DNA of 64,000 nucleotides from Bacteroidota bacterium (GTDB lineage: Bacteria; Bacteroidota; Bacteroidia; Flavobacteriales_F; PHOS-HE28): positions 1 through 64,000 of the forward strand of contig JAEZDL010000075.1 of NCBI GenBank assembly GCA_023418095.1, in the 5' to 3' direction. The stretch's first letter is position 1. Each line of letters begins with the position of its first letter. The notes below the pieces were generated by a model. The model worked only from the letters and a program-made list of their open reading frames with translations, was not told where the DNA came from and searched no databases. Made by a program: the position numbers and the translations under genes. Positions 37,192-44,290 of the stretch are shown here, one piece after another.

Positions 37192-38901
37192 TCAGAACAA
37201 ACTGATGAACCCGAAGTGGATCTTGCCCGATCGCAGCTCGATGGGGTTGCTGAATTGGCGGCCGAGTGCGTAAGTGAGGCTGAAAAGGCCCGCTTTTGTT
37301 TCGAAGGTGACGCCTGCGCCGAAACCGATCGGTGTGTCGGAGGAAAGTTCGTCTTGCGTGACATCCTCCCAATAGGCTTGATCGGCGAAGATGAAGAAGT
37401 TGGAATTCTCCTCGAAAACGAAACGGTATTCCAGCGTCCCGATCGCGTAGGCGGAAGCGAAGATCGATGCTTCATCGGCGCCGCGCAGCGTGCGTAGACC
37501 GCCGATCCGGTAGAGTTCATTGTTGTACAGATCCTCGTTCACCATCCAACCGCCCTGGCCGGCGATGCGGATCGTACTTCGACGCCCGAACGGTATGTGC
37601 GCGATCGCCTGGCTGTTGATCTCGTATTGCACGGAGCGCACATCGGGCGCGGGTTCCAGTTGATCGAAGACCGCCGTTGTTGTGCGCTTTCGCCCGGCCG
37701 ATCCTTCGATCTGGAGCGAATGGCCGCTGCGCGGATTGAAACGGTAATCGAAGCGCTCGCGCGCGAGCCCGAGACCGTAGCTGATCAGTTTCACATCGGC
37801 GAGGCCGGGTTGCGCGAACGTGTTCGAGCCAAGCCGATCGCTGCTTTTGCTGTTGATGAAGAGGCTGAGCTTGTCGCCCTGCGCGAGGATATATTCCAGC
37901 GCGCCGCGCGAATTCACTTCCAGGAAGGTGGTGTCGCGCTTGAACAATTTCAAGCTTAGATCGGTGCCGAACGGTGTGTTGAACGCGAACGGAAGATTGA
38001 ACCGCAGGCGCAGATCCTGTGTCTGGTCCTGGAGTTTCCGCCAGTTGATCTCGATCGCTTCCCCGCGCTTGAGCGCATTGCGCAACCGAAGGTCCAGATC
38101 GCCGGTGAAGGTGATCTTGTTCGTGATGGGATCGGGTTGAAGTCCGAGAATTCCATTGATGGAACTGGCTTTCTTCTGATCGAGGAAAAGGAACAGTTTC
38201 GTTCGCTCCGGCGTGAATTGTACGTAAGGCCTTTGCCGTTGCGTAACGAACGGAAGTTCGCGGATCCTTCTCTCCACGCGCTGGATCAGTTCCTCGTTGT
38301 AGATATCGCCGGGGCGGATGCCGATGTAGGAATGCAGGTAGCGCATGTTCGTGCGCGCGGTGCCGCGGACCAATACCGAATCGAAACGGATCAACTGTCC
38401 TCGATCGAGGTTGAGGTTCGCCGAAAGTCCATCTTGCTGGTGAACAATGCTGTCGAGCCAGACGCGCGCGAACGGATAACCGCTGTTCTCGCTTTCGATC
38501 AGGAGGCCTTCGATCAGCCGTGATGTCTGTCGGGGCGAGATCGGCCGATCGGTGTAGAGCTTTTCGCGGAAACGCGCAGCACTGGCGATCTCGATCGGGA
38601 TATTTTTTCCTGAAAGCTGCGCCCATTTGTATTGCTCGCCCACGTGCAACTGGCAGGTGGTCGAATTCCCTTCGGTGATGCAGGTATCGATCGAAGCTTC
38701 GAGGTAGCCGTGCTGGTAGAGAAAGGTGATCTGATCGGCGGCGGCGCCAGCGACAAGCTCAGGAGCTGCAACATCGATCGGACGGATCCATTTCGCGGGC
38801 AGATCGCCATCCTGCGTGAACTTCACCTGATGCCGTTGACCGAATGCATTTCCGACCAGGAAGATCGCAAGCAGCAACAGGAGCGATCGGCAGAGGATCA
38901 T
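37192..38901 (-). CDS. BamA/TamA-like outer-membrane barrel protein
   Basis: A 569-aa protein with a signal peptide (ending VGNAFGQ). POTRA-like modules cover roughly residues 30-240 (for example [34 protein letters not shown]). A C-terminal Omp85-type barrel follows, with the GGLRTLRG motif that corresponds to the conserved VRGF/Y lid-lock, ending in Phe. It is shorter than BamA, so a TamA-like or surface-antigen D15 role in outer-membrane assembly is likely. The ATG at 38901 overlaps the ung stop (ATGA). Its own stop is followed by composite element copy C. Confidence 0.85.
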   Translation of the reverse strand: MILCRSLLLLLAIFLVGNAFGQRHQVKFTQDGDLPAKWIRPIDVAAPELVAGAAADQITFLYQHGYLEASIDTCITEGNSTTCQLHVGEQYKWAQLSGKNIPIEIASAARFREKLYTDRPISPRQTSRLIEGLLIESENSGYPFARVWLDSIVHQQDGLSANLNLDRGQLIRFDSVLVRGTARTNMRYLHSYIGIRPGDIYNEELIQRVERRIRELPFVTQRQRPYVQFTPERTKLFLFLDQKKASSINGILGLQPDPITNKITFTGDLDLRLRNALKRGEAIEINWRKLQDQTQDLRLRFNLPFAFNTPFGTDLSLKLFKRDTTFLEVNSRGALEYILAQGDKLSLFINSKSSDRLGSNTFAQPGLADVKLISYGLGLARERFDYRFNPRSGHSLQIEGSAGRKRTTTAVFDQLEPAPDVRSVQYEINSQAIAHIPFGRRSTIRIAGQGGWMVNEDLYNNELYRIGGLRTLRGADEASIFASAYAIGTLEYRFVFEENSNFFIFADQAYWEDVTQDELSSDTPIGFGAGVTFETKAGLFSLTYALGRQFSNPIELRSGKIHFGFISLF

Positions 38902-39593
38902 GGGAGCGACCAATCGATCGGAGGTTCGCCCTGCTCTTCCAAGATCCTGTTCACCATGGAAAAATGCCCGCAGCCGATGAAACCGCGGTGAGCGCTCAAA
39001 GGCGAAGGATGCGGCGCTTTCAGGATATGATGACGGTCTCTGTCAATCAGCTTTTCCTTTTTCTCCGCGAAAGCGCCCCAGAGAAGAAATATGATCCCCG
39101 GCCTTCCATGGCTTGAAAGCTCCTCGATCACCGCATCGGTGAATTTTTCCCAGCCGATCTTCTGGTGCGATCCCGCCTTTCCGGCGGCCACCGTAAGTGA
39201 GGTGTTCAATAGAAGAACGCCCTGTTCAGCCCATCGCGAAAGATCACCTGATAACGGCATTTCGATCCCGAGATCGCGCGTTTGTTCCCTGAAGATATTC
39301 CGCAGGGAAGGAGGGAAGCGCTGGCCGGCCGTGACAGAGAAGGAAAGTCCATGGGCCTGGGCCGGGCCGTGGTAGGGATCCTGTCCGAGGATCACCACGC
39401 GCACTCGATCGAAAGGCGTGAGTAGAAATGCGCGGAAAATATCATCCCAAGGTGGGTATACGTTTCCGCGCCGGTATTCGGTTCCGATCCGGCCGATAAG
39501 ATCGATGAATTCCTGCTGATCCAGCACGTTAGCCAACTGTTCGGCCCACGCATTCCCAATATTCGGAATAGGATCTGCGTTGGCGTGTGACAT
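38898..39593 (-). CDS. ung: Uracil-DNA glycosylase, family 1
   Basis: A 231-aa enzyme (start [11 protein letters not shown] at 39593) that excises uracil from DNA. Motifs: the catalytic [29 protein letters not shown], and [17 protein letters not shown] near the end. Longer in-frame starts at 39644 and 39614 add residues unlike the family. Its stop overlaps the start of the barrel protein gene. Confidence 0.95.
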   Translation of the reverse strand: MSHANADPIPNIGNAWAEQLANVLDQQEFIDLIGRIGTEYRRGNVYPPWDDIFRAFLLTPFDRVRVVILGQDPYHGPAQAHGLSFSVTAGQRFPPSLRNIFREQTRDLGIEMPLSGDLSRWAEQGVLLLNTSLTVAAGKAGSHQKIGWEKFTDAVIEELSSHGRPGIIFLLWGAFAEKKEKLIDRDRHHILKAPHPSPLSAHRGFIGCGHFSMVNRILEEQGEPPIDWSLP

Positions 39594-39670
39594 GGAAGTT
39601 CCCAAGTAAAGCATTGAAGTTGGATCAACAGCATGTTGAAACATTTTCGTGCGTTGAACGTTCAGACGGC

Positions 39671-39678
39671 TAACTTTG
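39671..39678 (+). promoter_or_regulatory. TAnnTTTG element before the small lipoprotein gene
   Basis: TAACTTTG is an exact -7 consensus match, 55 bases before the ATG at 39734. The nearest TTG upstream is 14 bases away, shorter than the usual spacing, so the -33 part is uncertain. Confidence 0.5.
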
Positions 39679-39733
39679 GGCATCGACCTAACGTGTAAAA
39701 GCACCTGTTGAAGGGATCACAAACGAACAAACG

Positions 39734-39862
39734 ATGAAAAAGGCGCTTATCGTACTGGCCACAGTGGTGTTCTCGAGTATCATGTTCACATCATGCAGCT
39801 CGACACATTCCTGTCCTGCCTATGGCAAGGTGCACCAAGTACCCGTGGAGAAGCAGGTCTGA
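39734..39862 (+). CDS. Small lipoprotein with CPAYGK motif
   Basis: A 42-aa product: MKKALIVLATVVFSSIMFTS followed by the lipobox cysteine (C21) and a mature peptide of only 22 residues containing CPAYGKV. The signal is textbook for a lipoprotein. Tiny lipoproteins with a CPAY motif occur in other Bacteroidota as far as I recall, but no function is known to me. It has its own promoter-like element and is followed by a hairpin, so it looks like a complete single-gene unit. Confidence 0.75.
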   Translation: MKKALIVLATVVFSSIMFTSCSSTHSCPAYGKVHQVPVEKQV

Positions 39863-39891
39863 TCGCTTTCCACTTCCATCCAAGTCCATCC

Positions 39892-39914
39892 AAGCCCGGT
39901 GAATAGCCGGGCTT
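39892..39914. terminator. Bidirectional hairpin terminator
   Basis: AAGCCCGG/CCGGGCTT, an 8-bp perfect stem with a 7-base loop, lies between the small lipoprotein gene (+) and the convergent osmC gene (-). No long T-run follows on either strand, but its position between convergent stops supports the call. Confidence 0.7.
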
Positions 39915-39935
39915 CACTGTTCGTAGCCGTACCGC

Positions 39936-40343
39936 TTAGTTGAACTCGATCCGCAGATCGATCACCAGATCCGCGTGCAGGCTTACCGCCACAGGGCAGG
40001 TGCGAGCAGTGCGCTCGATGATCAATTTTTCCTTCTCTCCCAGATCGCTTCCTTTCACGTTCAAATGGATCTCCACCCTTTGCACGCGCCGTGGATCGGA
40101 GGCCATGTGCTTTATCACACGCGCTTCCATGGCATCGATCCCGATCCCTTTGCCATCAGCCATAATCCCGATCGTGGTGATCATGCAGGTTGCGAGAGAA
40201 GTGGCGAGCAGATCCGTGGGTGAAAAGGCCGACCCCTTTCCCTTGTTGTCCACCGGTGCATCGGTAACGATATGCTGGCCGCTCCGTACATGCTTCGCAT
40301 CGGTACGCAATTCGCCCGAATAAGTGATCAAGGCAGTATCCAT
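39936..40343 (-). CDS. OsmC family protein
   Basis: A 135-aa OsmC/Ohr-like protein, a family of small peroxide-reducing enzymes. It shows SPTDLLATSLATCMITTIGI with the peroxidatic-type Cys, and ARTCPVAVSLHADLVID with the second Cys, giving the two-cysteine arrangement of the YhfA/OsmC group. It is divergent from the 40411 gene; a TACTTTTC promoter-like site lies just before its start. Confidence 0.9.
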   Translation of the reverse strand: MDTALITYSGELRTDAKHVRSGQHIVTDAPVDNKGKGSAFSPTDLLATSLATCMITTIGIMADGKGIGIDAMEARVIKHMASDPRRVQRVEIHLNVKGSDLGEKEKLIIERTARTCPVAVSLHADLVIDLRIEFN

Positions 40344-40359
40344 GGCCGAAAAGTACCAA

Positions 40360-40392
40360 TTGCCCGCAGCCCGCGTTGGGGTATTAACTTTG
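40360..40392 (+). promoter_or_regulatory. Bacteroidota-type promoter (TTG-N22-TAACTTTG)
   Basis: TTG at 40360-40362 and TAACTTTG at 40385-40392 are separated by 22 bases, within the range of the -33/-7 promoters of Bacteroidota. The ATG at 40411 is 18 bases beyond. This is the most complete promoter seen in the window. Confidence 0.65.
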
Positions 40393-40410
40393 TTATCTCA
40401 AGGATCGCGC

Positions 40411-41163
40411 ATGCGGGCGGCATTTCTCGTTGTCATTCTCATATTTCCTTTTGTGGCCGCCCAGGCCCAGGAGACGATCTATGAGGAAACGCGTGTTCCG
40501 TACAAACGTGAATTGCTTGGTGGTCTAACACTTCATGGCGATGGTTGGGGGCTGAACTTCTTCCACGGGAAACACAGCACCGCCCGCCACCGGCGCATGA
40601 TCGGGATCGAGATCGTGAGCATGAAGCATCCCAAGGAGATCAAGAGCTTCAACCCGTATTACGAGGATTCACGCGGGTACTTCTACGGAAAGCTGAATTC
40701 ATTCATGATCCTCCGGCCAACTTATGGCCGCAAGGTGCAGATCACAGACAAGATCCGCCGAAGTGGCGTCGAGGTGAACTACGTGTGGGGGATCGGTCCA
40801 TCGATCGGTTTGGCGAAGCCGGTATATCTGCAGATAAGCCGCTCCGATCAGCTGGTCTCGGAACCGATCACAACGGAACGATACGATCCCGATATGCACG
40901 ATGTGCACAACATCTACGGGCGTGCGAATTATTTCCGGGGGTTCGGTGAGATCAAAGTGCATCCCGGAGTTTTCGGCCGATTCGGTTTCAACTTCGAACA
41001 TTCGGGGCAGGTGGCCGGAATAAAGGCGATCGAAGTGGGTGTTTCCATGGATGCCTATCCGACGCGCATTCCGATCATGGCCGAATTCGAGAACATCACC
41101 AACAAGCAATTCTTCCTTGCCTTCTACCTTTCGGTGCAATTCGGCAAGAAATTCATTTCATGA
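40411..41163 (+). CDS. Exported protein, probable outer-membrane barrel
   Basis: A 250-aa protein with a signal peptide ([20 protein letters not shown]) and a mature part of alternating amphipathic strands rich in aromatic and Gly residues ([20 protein letters not shown] and [15 protein letters not shown] at the end). This pattern suggests a small outer-membrane barrel; family not recognised. The upstream in-frame region from 40324 overlaps osmC and the promoter and was discarded. Its stop overlaps the lipA start (ATGA). Confidence 0.75.
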   Translation: MRAAFLVVILIFPFVAAQAQETIYEETRVPYKRELLGGLTLHGDGWGLNFFHGKHSTARHRRMIGIEIVSMKHPKEIKSFNPYYEDSRGYFYGKLNSFMILRPTYGRKVQITDKIRRSGVEVNYVWGIGPSIGLAKPVYLQISRSDQLVSEPITTERYDPDMHDVHNIYGRANYFRGFGEIKVHPGVFGRFGFNFEHSGQVAGIKAIEVGVSMDAYPTRIPIMAEFENITNKQFFLAFYLSVQFGKKFIS

Positions 41164-42035
41164 GCGAGATCGCCACGGCTGAAGAGAAGGAGAAAGTACA
41201 GCGTCGTCCGGAGTGGTTGCGGGTCAAACTTCCCACCGGCGAGAATTACCGCAAGGTTCGCCAGATCGTGAGCGAGCACAAGCTCCATACGATCTGCCAG
41301 AGCGGCAACTGCCCGAACATGGGTGAATGCTGGGGCGCGGGAACAGCCACCTTCATGATCCTCGGTAATATCTGCACCCGTTCCTGCGGATTCTGTTCCG
41401 TTGCCACCGGAAGGCCTGAAGCGGTGGATCCATTCGAGCCAGCGCGGGTTGCGCGAAGTGTTGAATTGATGGGCGTGAAGCATTGTGTGATCACCAGCGT
41501 AGATCGCGATGATCTGAAGGACGGCGGCAGCGAGATCTGGGTGCGCACGATCCGATCGATCCGCCGCCGCACACCGGCGACGACCATGGAAACCCTGATC
41601 CCCGATTTCCAGGGAAAATGGGAGAACCTTGCGGCCGTTCTTGAAGCAGCGCCGGACATCCTTTCGCATAACCTGGAAACGGTGCGGCGTCTTACAAAAC
41701 AAGTGCGGATCCAGGCGAAGTACGATCGTAGTCTGGAGGTATTGATGCGCAGCAAGCGCGCAGATTTGCGTACCAAGAGCGGCATCATGCTCGGGTTGGG
41801 TGAGACCGATCAGGAAGTAGAGGAAAGCATGGATGATCTGCGCAGCGTTGGCGTTGATATCCTCACGCTGGGCCAGTACCTGCAACCGACCAAGGCGCAT
41901 CTGCCGGTCGCGGAATTCGTGCATCCCGATCGGTTCAAGCGTTTCAAGGCGATCGGAATGGAGAAGGGTTTCCGATATGTTGAAAGCGGTCCGCTTGTGC
42001 GTAGCAGTTACCACGCGGAGAAGCATTTGTTCTGA
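41160..42035 (+). CDS. lipA: Lipoyl synthase
   Basis: A 291-aa radical SAM enzyme that inserts sulfur into octanoyl groups on lipoyl domains. Both iron-sulfur sites are visible: the auxiliary cluster [12 protein letters not shown] and the radical [11 protein letters not shown]. The C-terminal Ser ligand is in [11 protein letters not shown]. Length is normal. Coupled by ATGA to the preceding outer-membrane protein gene, an unusual partner; lipB is not in the window. Confidence 0.97.
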   Translation: MSEIATAEEKEKVQRRPEWLRVKLPTGENYRKVRQIVSEHKLHTICQSGNCPNMGECWGAGTATFMILGNICTRSCGFCSVATGRPEAVDPFEPARVARSVELMGVKHCVITSVDRDDLKDGGSEIWVRTIRSIRRRTPATTMETLIPDFQGKWENLAAVLEAAPDILSHNLETVRRLTKQVRIQAKYDRSLEVLMRSKRADLRTKSGIMLGLGETDQEVEESMDDLRSVGVDILTLGQYLQPTKAHLPVAEFVHPDRFKRFKAIGMEKGFRYVESGPLVRSSYHAEKHLF

Positions 42036-42080
42036 GGAAAAGCACCGCAAAGGCGTGGAGGACGCGAAAGTATTGATCCA

Positions 42081-42362
42081 ATGAGAATGATGGTCGATCT
42101 TCCGGATGACCTGTACGTGCTTTTGAAAGAAGAAGCGCACCGGCAGGGCTGTTCCATAGAGTGTTTGATCGAGGATCTTGTGCGAAGGGAACTTACTGTT
42201 GATCCAGGAATTCGAAGTGGTAGACCATTGCCGATCATCAGTGGGGGTAGTCCAGCCCGCCCATGTGAAGAGACCACTCCTGAAAAAGTAGATCAGATCC
42301 TGTTGGATATGGAAGTCAAAGCTTTCCTTAAAACTGCAGATCCAATACGACGCGAGAGGTGA
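42081..42362 (+). CDS. Ribbon-helix-helix / VapB-type antitoxin-like protein, orphan
   Basis: A 93-aa protein starting MRMMVDLPDDLYVLLKEEAH and RQGCSIECLIEDLVRREL, the pattern of VapB-like ribbon-helix-helix antitoxins (short beta strand, then two helices). The C-terminal part (RSGRPLPII, later TPEKVDQILLD) resembles the toxin-neutralising tail of the same group. No PIN-domain toxin follows: only 74 bases separate it from gapA. Therefore it looks like an orphan or the remnant of a toxin-antitoxin pair. Start at 42081 or the ATG at 42090. Confidence 0.65.
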   Translation: MRMMVDLPDDLYVLLKEEAHRQGCSIECLIEDLVRRELTVDPGIRSGRPLPIISGGSPARPCEETTPEKVDQILLDMEVKAFLKTADPIRRER

Positions 42363-42405
42363 TCGCCTGACACGCCTCAATACATTCACCGTTCTTCGAC
42401 GGTAG

Positions 42406-42413
42406 TAGCTTTG
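42406..42413 (+). promoter_or_regulatory. TAnnTTTG element before gapA
   Basis: TAGCTTTG is an exact -7 consensus match 23 bases before the gapA ATG. At the -33 position there is TTC (42385-42387, 18-base spacing) rather than TTG. Confidence 0.55.
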
Positions 42414-42436
42414 TCCTTCATCAATTCTTCAAGGGT

Positions 42437-43456
42437 ATGATCAGAGTGGCCATCAATGGATTCGGGAGGATCGGCCGGGTTACCGGGCGGTTGTTGTTGC
42501 AGAGGAGCGGTGTGGAACTCGTAGCCGTGAACGATCTGACCGACAACCATACGCTCGCGCATCTTTTCAAGTATGATTCGGTACACGGCGTTTTTCAAGG
42601 TGATGTTTCCTACGACGACGAGAATTTGTTGCTCGCGGGGAAGAAGGTGAAAGCCTTCTCGGAGAAGGATCCGGCAGCGCTTCCCTGGGGCGATCTCGGG
42701 ATCGATGTGGTGCTCGAGAGCACCGGCCGTTTCCTCACACGCGAACTTGCCTCAACGCATTTGAATGCCGGTGCGAAAAAAGTCGTGCTTTCAGCGCCCG
42801 CGAAGGATGCGGATATCAAGAGCGTAGTGCTTGGTGTGAACGAACACATCCTCGATGGCACGGAGGACATGATCTCCAACGCTTCATGCACCACCAACTG
42901 CGCCGCGCCGATGGTGAAGATCGTGAACGATCTGTGCTCGGTGAAGAACGGGTTCATCAGCACGATCCACAGTTTCACCAGCGATCAACGGTTGCACGAT
43001 GCGCCGCACAAGGACCTTCGCCGCGCGCGCGCCGCTATGGTGAGCATGGTGCCCACAACGACCGGCGCAGCAAAAGCGATCACTCGCATAATTCCAGAAT
43101 TGCACGGGAAACTCGGTGGCGGTGCAGTGCGCGTGCCGGTGCCCGATGGATCGATAACGGACATCACCTGCTGGGTGGAAAGGCCGGTGTCTGCGGATGA
43201 GATCCGAGCAGCGTTCAAGAAAGCTTCCGAAGGAAAGATGAAAGGGATCGTGCGCTACACCGAGGATCCTATCGTGAGCGTAGACATCGTTGGCGATCCG
43301 CACAGCTGCATCTACGACGCGGAGCTCACCAGCGTGGTGGACAACATGGTGAAAGTGATGGGGTGGTACGACAACGAATACGGGTACAGCAGCAGGCTGG
43401 TGGATCTGGTGGAATTGCTCGCGAAAAGCAGGAAGACCGAAAAGGTGAAAGCCTGA
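42437..43456 (+). CDS. gapA: Glyceraldehyde-3-phosphate dehydrogenase, type I
   Basis: A 339-aa enzyme with the NAD-binding opening IRVAINGFGRIGRVTGRLLL and the catalytic segment SNASCTTNCAAPMVKI. Later WYDNEYGYSSRLVDLV is the typical C-terminal motif. It converts glyceraldehyde-3-phosphate to 1,3-bisphosphoglycerate in glycolysis. Probably transcribed from its own TAGCTTTG promoter; it is convergent with lpxH, 12 bases apart. Confidence 0.97.
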   Translation: MIRVAINGFGRIGRVTGRLLLQRSGVELVAVNDLTDNHTLAHLFKYDSVHGVFQGDVSYDDENLLLAGKKVKAFSEKDPAALPWGDLGIDVVLESTGRFLTRELASTHLNAGAKKVVLSAPAKDADIKSVVLGVNEHILDGTEDMISNASCTTNCAAPMVKIVNDLCSVKNGFISTIHSFTSDQRLHDAPHKDLRRARAAMVSMVPTTTGAAKAITRIIPELHGKLGGGAVRVPVPDGSITDITCWVERPVSADEIRAAFKKASEGKMKGIVRYTEDPIVSVDIVGDPHSCIYDAELTSVVDNMVKVMGWYDNEYGYSSRLVDLVELLAKSRKTEKVKA

Positions 43457-43468
43457 TCCGATCTTGGA

Positions 43469-44290
43469 TCAGTGCATTGCACTGAGCACCTTCGCAGGTG
43501 CGCCTGCGATCTGAAGATCATTTCCGATCGGGCCATCACTGGTACGTTCCATCAATCGCATCTCCTTTCCATCCAGGATCGCGTAAGTGAAATAGCTGAT
43601 CCAATCACCGAGGTTGATGTAACGGCTGTTGGCACCGATCGGGATGTCGATAGGCAGATGCCTGTGGCCGAAGATGAACAGATCGATCCGATCGTTCTTC
43701 AATGTCTCCTGGCAGAATTGCACGAGCCACTCCTTTTCTTCGCCGAGCCATTTGCGATCGTTCTCGTAGCTCTTCAGCCTGCTTCGTCCGCTCCAAAAAT
43801 TGCCGAGCCGCAGTCCGAAATTCGGGTGAAGCCGCGCGAACATCCATTGGCAGATCGGGTTGCGGAAGATCTTCTTCATGAACTTGTACCCATGGTCCCC
43901 AGGTCCCAATCCATCGCCGTGGCCGATCATGATCCGGATGCCATTGATCTCGCGAACGATCGGTGCTTTGTGCACGATCACTCCGGTCTCCTCCGGCACG
44001 TAATCGAAGATCCACATGTCATGGTTGCCGAGAAAAAGGTGGATCGGAATACCGCGGTCGGTGATCTCGGCGAGCTTTCCTAAAAGCCGCACATGTCCGC
44101 GTGGAACAGCGTGTGAATATTCGAACCAGAAATCGAAAAGATCTCCGAGAAGCAAGATCTCCTTTGCATCCTTCGCAGCCTCATCCAGGAACGCCACGAT
44201 CCTTTTTTCGCGCGCCAGGCTTGAAGTGGGATCGGGGATCCCAAGGTGGAAGTCGCTGAGGAAATAGATCTTGCCTTCCTCTTTCATCAA
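43469..44290 (-). CDS. lpxH: UDP-2,3-diacylglucosamine diphosphatase
   Basis: A 273-aa calcineurin-like phosphoesterase. Metal-binding motifs are SDFHLG (D13, H15), LLLGDLFDFWFEY, LFLGNHDMW, MIGHGDGLGPGD and FIFGHRHLP. It hydrolyses UDP-diacylglucosamine to lipid X in lipid A synthesis, at the inner face of the membrane. It is the last gene of the overlapping minus-strand unit that begins with lpxK; its ATG overlaps the stop of the M1/barrel gene. The last 35 residues extend slightly past the usual family end. Confidence 0.92.
   Translation of the reverse strand: MMKEEGKIYFLSDFHLGIPDPTSSLAREKRIVAFLDEAAKDAKEILLLGDLFDFWFEYSHAVPRGHVRLLGKLAEITDRGIPIHLFLGNHDMWIFDYVPEETGVIVHKAPIVREINGIRIMIGHGDGLGPGDHGYKFMKKIFRNPICQWMFARLHPNFGLRLGNFWSGRSRLKSYENDRKWLGEEKEWLVQFCQETLKNDRIDLFIFGHRHLPIDIPIGANSRYINLGDWISYFTYAILDGKEMRLMERTSDGPIGNDLQIAGAPAKVLSAMH

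Noticed and set aside
41124..42389. Minus-strand frame of 421 codons opposite lipA
   Set aside because: Antisense to lipA with all cluster cysteines intact; the frame is a by-product of codon bias.
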